Of a DNA stretch of 64,000 nt, positions 47,901-56,327 are shown in pieces (positions within the stretch are counted from its first letter, which is position 1; every line of letters begins with the position of its first letter). The stretch is from Locusta migratoria (taxonomy: Eukaryota > Arthropoda > Insecta > Orthoptera > Acrididae): the NCBI GenBank assembly GCA_026315105.1, contig CM048755.1:757101301-757165300 (forward strand), written 5' to 3'. The position numbers and the translations under genes are program-made. The notes below the pieces were generated by a model. That model ran no database searches. It had not been told where the DNA came from and saw only the letters and a program-made list of their open reading frames with translations.

Positions 47901-48708
47901 CTGCATTGTCAATGTCATCTGGCAGTGGTGCAGTGATGACAGCGGTTGAAGTATAGACTGGCCAGTCAGTCCTACGGAGACACCAACAGGGTAAGCTGTC
48001 TGCAGCTTGGTACTGCGGGAGCGACACAAAGATTGGAAAGTGGTCGCTGCCACACAGGTCCTCATGCACACGCCAACCGAGGTGTGGTCGAAGGCTGGGG
48101 CTGCAGACGGAGAGGTCGATCGTTGAATACGTGCCCTGTGCCACGCTAAAATGCGTGGGGGCACCTGTATTCAGGAGGCAAAGGTCTTGTTGCGCCAATA
48201 ATGTCTCAACATCCCTACCGCGGCCTGTGGTCTGGAGCCCACCCCACAAAGGGTTGTGGGCGTTGAAGTCCCCCAAAAGGAGGAATGGTGGGGGAAGTTG
48301 CGAGACCAGAGCGGTAAGGGTGTTGAGAGACACGGCCTCATCCGGAGGAAGGTACAAGCTGCAGACAGTGAATTCTTGCGTTACCCGAATTCTGACAGCC
48401 ACTGCCTCAAGAGTAGTTGTGAGGGGTACGGGGGCACTTGGGACAGTGTCCAGGATATATAGGCAGACACCGCCAGACACCCTGTCGTAAAGGGTCCTGT
48501 TGCAGTAGTACCCCCGATACCCACGGAGGGCAGGGGTGCGCTGTGCTGGAAACCATGTCTCCTGTAGGGCAATACAAAGTGCAGGGTAGTGCCACAGTAA
48601 TTGGCGCAGCTCGGCCAGGCGATTAAAGAAGCCGCCGCAATTCCACTGGAGAATAACTCTTTCTACTCGCTGTAAAGCCATAAAATAAAAGAAAGGAAAG
48701 AAGATCAT
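44983..48708 (-). CDS. LINE element 2 ORF2: endonuclease, reverse transcriptase, RNase H
   Basis: A 1241-aa polyprotein that copies the LINE RNA into target DNA. APE endonuclease at about 18-235: VILQWN (Asn23), LQETW (Glu50), LGDFNAHNP (Asp147), TIDLS (Asp198), GSDHFP (Asp222, His223). RT about 490-780: FFDLRKAYDTTW (Asp591), NGVPQGSVLS (646-655), FADD (679-682). RNase H about 975-1100 with Asp979 (YTDGS), Glu1012, Asp1036, His1079 and Asp1089, i.e. all expected catalytic residues. C-terminal CRCGAPLTVTHILIEC zinc cluster at 1183-1198. The first ATG (48708) overlaps the ORF1 stop; a second Met at residue 10 is an alternative start. No lesion seen. Confidence 0.95.
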   Translation of the reverse strand: MIFFPFFYFMALQRVERVILQWNCGGFFNRLAELRQLLWHYPALCIALQETWFPAQRTPALRGYRGYYCNRTLYDRVSGGVCLYILDTVPSAPVPLTTTLEAVAVRIRVTQEFTVCSLYLPPDEAVSLNTLTALVSQLPPPFLLLGDFNAHNPLWGGLQTTGRGRDVETLLAQQDLCLLNTGAPTHFSVAQGTYSTIDLSVCSPSLRPHLGWRVHEDLCGSDHFPIFVSLPQYQAADSLPCWCLRRTDWPVYTSTAVITAPLPDDIDNAVQQVTDSIVRAAEVAVPQTTGSTRRRSVPWWTPEIAEAIRERRRALQRHRRHPSMENFVAFKRLRARARRLIQQSKQDSWERYVASIGSRTSLTKVWTQVRRVFGYRPPTGIPSLTIQGVLCTLPTAIAEHMADHYAHCSATAMYSADLRTLKERAERKQFSFRTRRREIYNDPFSEWEFRSALAACPDTTPGPDRIHGQFLRHLSPEFQRRILALFNHLWAEGTFPSQWRESTIIPVLKPGADPLVADNYRPISLTNVLCKLFERMVSQRLMWILEGRGLLAPQQGGFRQGRSTIDNLVSLESAIRAAFARREHLVAVFFDLRKAYDTTWRHHILTTLHDWGLRGALPVFIRNFLAHRSFRVRVGTSFSSPRIQENGVPQGSVLSVPLFLVAINGLAAAVGSSVSCSLFADDFCLYFSSVSIGVAERRLQGAIRKVHSWSSTHGFQFSALKTRVMHFCRRRVVHPDPELYLGGELLQVEETHRFLGMVFDARLTWVPHLRQLRQKCWRHLNVLRCLSHTSWGAARSTLLQLYKSLILSRLDYGSLVYDSAAPSALRVLDPVHHTGVRLATGAFRTSPVTSLLAEAGVPPLRYRRQRLLVSYVARVHASLCHPNHRLLFPLSALHPPRRRPRSGLPIAVRVRSLLSSLDSLPLPPPYHYSLRIPPWKIPRLELRLDLSRDSKASISPLLLRRRFHALLDTFHGATIIYTDGSLVDGHAGYAFMYDDHIEQRSLPCGSSIFTAELVGILRALEHLRARPRGSFVICSDSLSGLQALDQFLPKHTVVRAIQDAVFALGESGRSVVFVWTPGHVGIPGNERVDQLAKQATTLRFLDIGLPVSDLQTQLTRKVLRVWNSEWADSTEPNKLRAVKPSTAAWKTSLRASRRESVVLCRLRIRHTWLTHGHLLRREDPPQCRCGAPLTVTHILIECHNLAAVRRNFNIPDVLQLALADNTSMVDSILHFMRECGLYKSI

Positions 48709-50225
48709 TCCATAGGAACATCTGCCGCCTTATGGTCAGGATCTACAGAATCTAAGACCATAGGTGATTCTGGATGTGCAGAGTTCCTACGTTCGGGCGA
48801 ATCAAGAAGTGCGAGATCCTCAGCAGAGGCAAGGATCTCGACTTCATCCTCTGAAGCAGAGGATGTGGGTGTGGGTGGCTTGGAAGCCACCAAAGAATCC
48901 TTTTTCTTCTTTTCTTTCCTTTTAGCCTCTCGCTGGCCCTTGGGTGTTAAGGGCCGTGAGGGCTTCTCAACAGGGGCTGCAGCTGCCGACGAAGAGGTGG
49001 AGGCCCCTCGATCAGCAGCCGCGGGATCCTTCAGCCATTTGCTGGGATCCACTTTCCCATGAAGAGAAGCCTCGGAAGGGAGTGTCCCATGGGACCCCTT
49101 CCAGGCGAGAGGAGCCGGAGAAGGCTGTTGTTTCTCCGGCGCTGGGGTGGGGACCAACGTCCCCCGCAATGGTTTGTCTGTTGCTCCCAATGAGAAAAGT
49201 GTGGGAGCAACCGAAGGAGTAGTACCCCCAACTGTCAAGGGGGCAGGTGCAGTAGTTCGGGCCTGGGGGCCCGGTGGCATTCGTGGCACAGATGGTCTGG
49301 TGACTGACGATGAAGCTACTGTGGGGTAAGACGTCGTCATGGTGACAGGATGGAGCTTCAAATATTTGCGTCTGGCCTCTGCGTATGTCAGCCGGTCCAG
49401 GGTCTCATACTCCATGATCTTGCGCTCTTTGTGGAGTACAGAACAGTCGGGCGAACAAGGAGGATGCTGCTGATTGCTATTGACGCACACTGGAGGTGGG
49501 GTACAGGGGGCGTCTGGATGGGATGCACGCCCACACTCCCGACATGTTGGGTTGGCGTCACATCGGGAGTACATGTGACCAAACCTCCAGCACTTGAAGC
49601 AGCGCATAGGGGGAGGAACGTAGGGCTTGACGTCGACCCGGTAAACCATCACCTTGACTTTCTCAGGCAATGAATCGCCCTCGAAAGCCACGATGAAGGC
49701 ACCGGTGGCAACCCTCTTGTCCCTCGGACCCCTATAGATACAGCGGATGAAGTGCACACCTCGCCGCTCCAAGTTAGCTCTCAATTCATCGTCCGATTGC
49801 AGCAGCAGATCCCTGTGGAAAATGATGCCCTGGACCATGTTTAAGGTCTTATGTGGTGTAACGGAAACGGAAACATCACCCAGCTTGTCACAGGCTAGCA
49901 AAGCCCGTGACTGGGCTGGGGATGACGTCGTTATTACAACGGATCCAGACCTCATTTTTGACAATCCATCGACCTCTCCATATTTGTCTTCTAGATGTTC
50001 CACAAAGAACATTGGCTTTGTGGACATGAAAGATTCCCCATCTGTACGGCTGCACACTAAATACTTTGGGGCGTAAGCCTCGCCTTGAATTTTGGCCCTA
50101 CGTTCCTCCCACGGTGTAGACAGGGAAGGAAACGTTTGGGGGTCATACTGTTCTGCGTTGTAATCGCTTCTACCGCGCTTAGAGACGGCGGTTGTACGTC
50201 CGCCAACGTTTCGTGGTCTTTTCAT
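48705..50225 (-). CDS. LINE element 2 ORF1, Gag-like zinc-knuckle protein
   Basis: 506 aa, starting ATG at 50225 (MKRPRNVGGRTTAVSKRGRS), so a basic N-terminus. A middle RNA-binding-like region precedes two standard CCHC knuckles: CFKCWRFGHMYSRC (209-222) and CRECGRASHPDAPC (228-241). A third (247-261, CVNSNQQHPPCSPDC) has Ser where the second Cys is expected. A long Pro/Ser/Ala-rich tail follows, with a Lys/Glu-rich segment and an acidic stretch (SASEDEVEILASAEDLALLD). Expected to bind the LINE RNA and form the RNP in cytoplasm and nucleus (family knowledge). Its TGA at 48707-48705 overlaps the ORF2 ATG. Confidence 0.93.
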   Translation of the reverse strand: MKRPRNVGGRTTAVSKRGRSDYNAEQYDPQTFPSLSTPWEERRAKIQGEAYAPKYLVCSRTDGESFMSTKPMFFVEHLEDKYGEVDGLSKMRSGSVVITTSSPAQSRALLACDKLGDVSVSVTPHKTLNMVQGIIFHRDLLLQSDDELRANLERRGVHFIRCIYRGPRDKRVATGAFIVAFEGDSLPEKVKVMVYRVDVKPYVPPPMRCFKCWRFGHMYSRCDANPTCRECGRASHPDAPCTPPPVCVNSNQQHPPCSPDCSVLHKERKIMEYETLDRLTYAEARRKYLKLHPVTMTTSYPTVASSSVTRPSVPRMPPGPQARTTAPAPLTVGGTTPSVAPTLFSLGATDKPLRGTLVPTPAPEKQQPSPAPLAWKGSHGTLPSEASLHGKVDPSKWLKDPAAADRGASTSSSAAAAPVEKPSRPLTPKGQREAKRKEKKKKDSLVASKPPTPTSSASEDEVEILASAEDLALLDSPERRNSAHPESPMVLDSVDPDHKAADVPME

Positions 50226-50620
50226 CGTGTTCCCACGAGCAGCTAGGGAAATAAGGGTCCACCCAGACAGAGCCCCGCTTACCTGGGTAAGCCTTATACA
50301 ACTGAGGTGCGGCAGGTTCCTCAGAGGTTGCTCGCTAGCGGCTGTTCAACCTCAACAGCCATGCATCTCCTCGGCACGTAGCACACCTTGAGATTGAGGT
50401 TTTTTTATAGAGGTTTGTACCGTCCTCGCGACCCGGGCGATTAAGCCAAGATCCCCGGGCTCTGAAACGTACAACGTTCCACCGTCGCGCCGAACGATGG
50501 TCGTTGAAGCACGCACAGAGCTTACGGTGTAGCGGACTGTTGGCGCGACACAGCCCACAGCTCAGGACCCCGGGTTCGCCAAGCCCGTACTCAGCAAATT
50601 AATGCTGAGCCCCTGAGGGG
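50226..50620 (-). promoter_or_regulatory. 5'UTR and probable internal promoter of LINE element 2
   Basis: 395 bp before ORF1. Full-length I-type LINEs carry their pol II promoter here (family knowledge); I see no TATA box. Its first 55 bases align with the first 55 of element 1 (10785-10730): a CCCC..AGGGG palindrome, GCTCA, a TGAGTACG phrase and GGCGA..C..GGGG in the same order. Confidence 0.6.
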
Positions 50621-53600
50621 TCTGACGCTTTCGCAAAAAGTTATTCATAAGGAAGGTCGACAAGGTAACGAGGTGATCAACAGCAGAGCGATGCCTTCGA
50701 AACCCGCATTGGGCATTAGTGACCAGCCGAGCATTAACCATGCGTTCCATTACCTTACAGACACAGCTCGTCAGGGAAAGGAAGGAAGATGTTTGTCCTT
50801 CCCTGGTGTGGGTATGGGGACAAAAATTGCTTCACGCCAACGAGTGGGAACTTCACCTTCAATCTAGACGCGATTATAAGTGCAAATAAGAAAGCATTTC
50901 CCTGCAGGGGAGAGGTTCTTCAGCATCTGAATATGAATGGCATCAGGCCCTAAGACAAATGACTGGGACAGGGCAAGGGCACATTCTAGCTCCTGCACGG
51001 TTTAGGTGGCATTATAACTTTCACGATTAGGATATTTAAAAGCTGGTGATCGTGCCGCCTCTGCCTGTTTTCGGCGGATGAAGGCAGGGTCGTAATTAGA
51101 TGAGCCTGAGACCTTAGTGAAAGACTGAGCATTGGATACGAGGACTTCGTTTGCTCTGTTAAGGCCGGGGATTGGGGAAAGGACCTTAGTGCCAGATAAC
51201 GTAGGTTACCCCAGCTGACCGACGAAGTTGTAAATCTGTTGAAGGAACTCGTGTAAGTAGTCCAGCAGGCTTTATTGCGTTCTTTAATGACACGACGGCA
51301 TTTCGCTCGTAGTCTTTTGCAATTGATATAATTCTCCAAAGTAGGCCGGCGTTGAAACATATGTAGAACACAGCACTGGGCTCGAATAGCATCGTTACAT
51401 GCTGCATTCTACCAGGGAACTGGGACCCTACGTGGAGAGGTGGAAGTTCGGGGTATGGAATATTCCACAGCGGTGAGGATGACATCCGTGAGGTTGTTGA
51501 CCTAACTGTCACAGCTGGGGAAATTCTGATAATAGAAAACCGCCATGGATGAATAGAGCCCCCAGTCGGCTTTGGAGATGTTCCAGCTGGTGGAACAGGA
51601 AGACGTAGTATGATGTTGTAGAGAAATTATACATAGGAAGTGGTCACTTGAATACCTAGCAGACTGAACATACCATTCGAACCGATGCGCAAGTGGAGTA
51701 GTGCATATTGCGAGGTCCAAGTGGAAATAGGTAGGCATCATGTCAGATAGAAAAGTTGGTTCGATGGTATTTAGACAGACAAGGTTAAGGTGGTTGAAAA
51801 GCTCTGCCAAAAGAGCCCCTCTGGCAAGAAGCGGGAGAGCTCCATACAGGGTGGTGAGTGTTGAAGTCGCCAATCAACAAAAATGGCATAGGAAGCCGAG
51901 CAACAAGGTGCAGTAAGTCTGCCCTAAGAACGGCAAACAACGACTGGGTATAGATATTACAAAGAGAGAAGGCGAATGCGGGGGTGGTGGTACGGATAGC
52001 AACCACCTGTAGGGGAGTTTATAGTGGGATGGGATGATAATAGACGTCTTCTCGAATGAGCAGCATAGCACCTCCATGGGCATGAATACCTTCGACGGGA
52101 GGTAAATCAAAATGCACAGAGGTATATTTTGGGAAATTATGATCGTTTGGGCGGAGCTTCATTTCTTGTAGACCGACTGTAAGCGGACAGTCCAGTCGAA
52201 GGATTTGTCTTAATTCATTGCGGTTGGAATAAATGCCTCTGATGAAGAAAGCAAGAGAAGAAGAAAAAGGGCAAGGCAAGAGGGGATCACATCGATGGCC
52301 ACTGAGGTCCTGGCTGCGAAAGAGCACTGCTACTGCAATCGACAGATGGACAGTCATTTTCCATGGGTTCATACGTCTGTTATGCCTCCTTTCTGGATTG
52401 ATCAGGAGGGACAGCTTCCTCCGCCAATGAAATACTGGCAGATCGGCAAGCAGTAGGGCATCCTGGTGAGACAAGAGGATGGCCGGGGCCGCCTACTGCT
52501 GGATGGCATGATCTAAGAGTCATCCCGTGGCGGGAAGGAGAGGAACTTCTCATTTTGTGTGCCTTTTTGGAGGCAATTCGGTTTGAAGAATGAGCGGCTG
52601 ATGGTTGGGAAGATGCAGTTTTAAGAAAATCTTCATGAACAGGATCTTTTTTTAGAAGTCTGGGATTCTGACATTTCTGTGAAACTGATGTGGACCAGGG
52701 ATTGGAGTGAGCAGAATGCATTGGTGATGTCAAGTGGTCAATCATTGGGCTGGCTGATCTGACAACTGTCACTGAAGGTAAAATCACATGTCTGCGCACC
52801 CATCTCCTTTGTTGGTCGAGAAGAGGAAAGGACAATGCTGTAGGTACCTGCTAGAAGCACAGCAAGCTTTCTACTTGCTAATAATTTCCGGGCAGCAGAG
52901 GTGGAAACCTTTTCCTTAACTCTGATTTCTTGGGTGACCCACTCATCTTTATAGACAGGGCATTCCCTAGAATTAGCAGCATAGTCACCCATGCAGTTGA
53001 TGCAGTGAGGGGACGGAAGTGGACTCTCACCCTCATGGGTGTCCCTACCACAGGTGACACTTCGCTGCATTGGGGCAAGACTGATGAGTGTGGTTGAACT
53101 GCTGACACTGGTAATGACGGATAGGGTTAGGAACATACGGCTGAACGGAAATGATTTCATAGCCTACTTTTACCTTGGAAGGAACGTCAACTTTGTGAAA
53201 AGTCAAAAACACAGTTTGGGTTGGTGTTAGGTGGTTGTTAACTCTTTTCATCACACAATGTACAGCTGTTACAACCTGGTCGGAAAGGTAGTCCTGTATT
53301 TCCTCATCTAACAGGCTGTCAAGGGATCTTGAGAACACTACCCCCCCACGACAAGTTTAGGATACGATGAGGTTTGACCTTAACAGGAAAAGTGTGCAAC
53401 AGCAAAGTGTGAAGCAACTTTTTAGCTTAGAAGGCACCTTCAGTTTTAAGGAACAGTGTCCCATTACATTGGCAGGAAGACATGTTGTCAGGACCTGCTA
53501 TCACATCGACACCCCATTGTATTATAAAAGGATTCACTGACGAGAAATCATGGCCATCAGTTCGTGATATGACAAGGCCCTTTGGCATGTTAGGCAGGAT

Positions 53601-53966
53601 TTTTTTGGTCTTGGGTTCTTATATTTTCCTTTTCTGGGTCAAGGTCAAGATGGTAGAAGAAGAAGAAGAAGAAGAAGAAGAAGAAGAAGGAGAAGAAGTA
53701 GTCATTGCGAAGTTGTACCCCATGATTACTAGTGTCTCTGATGGCATGCTCCTTCCCAGTGGGTAACCCGCACTGAGGGTTCACCCACCTTAGGTGATCA
53801 TCCACACCTCAGGTCACACCTCCCAAGAAATGGAGGGACCAATCGATATGGTTGGAAGGTATCAGCTCAGGTAATCACCCGTCCCTGGGCCTGGCCCTTA
53901 CCAGGGGGTACGTGCGGGCCCTACATGTCCAACCCTGGGCTGGGACTTACACATTACCCAGTCACC
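50621..53966 (-). mobile_element. Old I-like LINE (element 3), 5' half
   Basis: Begins with the second copy of the TCTGACGCTTT duplication, then continues the host LINE exactly where it left off at 44653. Remnants on the minus strand: RT fingers (NAQCGFRRHRSAVDHLVTLS) at 50562-50750, the linker at 50986-51512, endonuclease pieces (FLLIGDFNTHHPVW, ...SSDHFLC) at 51502-52110, and ORF1 with knuckle-like CQQFNHTHQSC from 52380 to 53760. The homology to element 1 stops near 53966 (...CATTACCCAGTCACC), leaving out roughly 300 bp of 5' end, so the copy is 5'-truncated. A (GAA)n expansion at 53648-53698 lies in the ORF1 N-terminal region. Confidence 0.83.
53648..53698. repeat. (GAA)n microsatellite
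   Basis: About 15 GAA units with few interruptions, within the degenerate ORF1 start of element 3. Confidence 0.95.
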
Positions 53967-54814
53967 TTTTACGCGAGTCAAGAATTGTTGAGTCGAGAGT
54001 CGGCAAGTCAGACAAACAGCACGGTTCAGTGAGCTCGCTGCTCGCTGCTCCGCACGACTCCGGCGATCGGGGCGATCCGACCGCCAAGTGAGTCGGTGAG
54101 TTACCTGGTTCATCGGTTCACCTCTCCCCACCACTCTCCCGACTCCGCTCGCTTGCGGAGCCGCCCATGTAGCGCGCTGCTCATTTTTCCCCCCACTCCT
54201 CTGGCGAACCGCACGGTGCCGAACAAAGCGACTCAACGCATTTTTCTGTTCTCTCAACTTCTGTGTTGTGATAAAGCTTGCAGCTCGCTTACAGTAACGA
54301 CCATCTGAAGCAACAGAAAACATCATATAGGCAAACGTCGTATTCCGAATAATATTCGAAATGAAACGTATTTATTTAATGTTATGTTTTTTCTTAATAA
54401 CAGGAAATCTGTAGTCTGTGGCAAAAACGCGTTACAGTACAAAATTAAACTATATAAAATGTTCGCGAAAAAGATCGTACTCCATTTTCTCGAAACTTGT
54501 AGTGTGCATGAAGGGAGCAAGAGAGACAAAATCTCGTGCAATGTGCATTCTCTGTTGTTTACACAGATTTTGTAAGCCCATATCACGCAGTTTCATGACT
54601 TGATAGACAAGTATCCTGTATCAAATTAAGCGTCTTTTATGTATCTACACTATTTTGGCACGTCGGAAACAATGACTATATAATCGAATAATAAAGAAAA
54701 TAACAATGTGCGTTAATGTTTTCTATCTCTGAAATCATTCTGTTTCTGGACTGTGTCCATTTGACATTTTTGCTGCTGGCGTCGAATCTTTGACAGAAAC
54801 AACAAACTTGTTTC

Positions 54815-54866
<52 letters not shown>

Positions 54867-56168
54867 ACTAGGATGTCAAACGAGATGTGTCTAAAATTAC
54901 GTTTCTGAGTAAAATATCTTGCTATAATATTTCATTACGAATTTAATTTGTTTGGTACGGTGGGATGTGTGTGTTTGCAATTAAAGATAAAATATATTGG
55001 GAAGCACTTAAAAATAATTTGACTTGCTCTTTATAGAAAATACATATGAAAACTTTGCACAAATAACTTGAGAAAGGGTTGTAGTTACAGGTATTAAAAT
55101 ATAAAATGGAACGGAAATCGTACCACCAACTGAAAAACTTAGAATATAAGAGCCCAGAACGCTACCCCTGTAGTACGCCGACTAAGAGTATCACCACAGT
55201 TATTTACCTAATTATTTCTTTCTGTAAGACTCTCTTCGCACTTAATCAGTTGTTGATGGTTTGTACTCACAAAAGAAAACCTCATTGACGACATAGTCGA
55301 AAGTACTCGTCATATTTTCGAAGAATTTGACTAGAGATCTTCACAGTCTTTTTTTCGTATTTGAAGTTATGAATGAAACAATCCACGAACATTCCTCGCT
55401 TTGTAAATTTAATTGACATTACTCTTTTGACGCCTTATTTCCTAAATTAAATAAACTTTATTGCTTACTCTGGAGCTATCATTATTTTACTGTTTAAGGG
55501 AGCCAGACTTTAGAAACAGGCGATCGGTTCTAGCGGCCATGTTGTAGCGAGAATCTGTCGCGCTCACGTAAGACACCCGGCCGTCGCCGAATGTCGCTGC
55601 TTGTAGCTGCCGTGTCGTGTTGCCGAATGACGGGCGCTGTCACTCGCTTTTGTCGCTCACGTAGGACAAGGCCTTATTGCGCACGGCTATTCCGCCGCAG
55701 CAGTTGCCACGTCCTGCATGGAACTCTCGCGATATGTCACGTTTCATTCAACTCGCTCAAACTCGCAAACTACTAACTGTATAAATATGAAAATAGTGTC
55801 ATTTTATTCTGCAAAATATTGTATTTTTTGAATGAAAGTAAAAAAATATAAAAAGAATAATTTTTTCTTTTTCCAATTATTTCACCTGCAAAAATATTTA
55901 AATTCTGTTATGACATTTTTAATTTTGGCGTAACTAACAAATTTTAATTCTCGAAACTACTAAGAACTTACAATAAAATGATTACTCTTCTTTCTTCTTT
56001 CACAATATGGACAAATCAGATAAAGGTATAGTAACAAAACAGCAATGTGACATCGTTTTCTTTTTTATCAGTTGGTGAGTCGGTGAGCCATGAAAAAGAA
56101 CTAGTTCATGCCAGTGAGTGACTATTTCTGATCCGAACTCTGAAAAGATCGGTTTTGCCTATCTCTAG
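53967..56168. other. Unclassified, with GC-rich ends and (GA)n
   Basis: GC-rich patches at 53967-54330 and 55500-55760 flank AT-rich DNA with a (GA)n microsatellite at 54820-54861. The words GTGAGTCGGTGAG and (A/G)GTTCAT occur near both ends (54087-54115 and 56073-56108), and the right end CTATCTCTAG resembles (inverted) a hAT-type terminus, so it may be one non-autonomous DNA element. No ORF recognised. Confidence 0.35.
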
Positions 56169-56327
56169 TATCCAGTACCCTGAAGGCCTCCTGCTGTGCT
56201 GTAACATTGTCTGTGCGGACGAGGCAGCACCCCCCACCGCACCCCCTGGAGACACCGTCTATGCCTGTGACCAGCGGGGGCACCTCCACACCCTGGGATA
56301 TTGTCTCCAGCTCCGGAGGTGGAGCCG
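56169..56327. other. GC-rich, exon-like 159-bp patch
   Basis: Sharply GC-rich and free of stops in at least one frame on each strand. The plus frame QYPEGLLLCCNIVCADEAAP has strongly G/C-ending codons; preceded by ...CTATCTCTAG, which could be a splice acceptor, and followed by the T-run of a LINE tail. I do not recognise the protein, and the minus frame is almost as good. It could be a real exon, a captured gene piece or part of a repeat. Confidence 0.35.

Larger units (their letters stand above)
44654..50620 (-). mobile_element. Intact I-superfamily LINE (element 2) nested in element 3
   Basis: 5967 bp, minus strand, perfect 11-bp target duplication. The 3' end is (CAA)n (plus-strand GTT repeats at 44654-44671). 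The 5' end is CCCCTCAGGGG at 50620-50610, followed by GCTCAGCATTAATTTGCTGA and a 395-bp 5'UTR. ORF1 (506 aa) and ORF2 (1241 aa) are both open and overlap as ATGA. The 3'UTR is about 330 bp. With no visible lesion it is a candidate for recent or present activity. It is related to but distinct from the element 1/3/4 family (different 3' tail, similar 5' end). Confidence 0.93.

Noticed and set aside
45130..48626. Many 60-220 codon plus-strand frames opposite LINE element 2 ORF2
   Set aside because: They are antisense shadows of a high-GC coding region; no domain or codon logic of their own.
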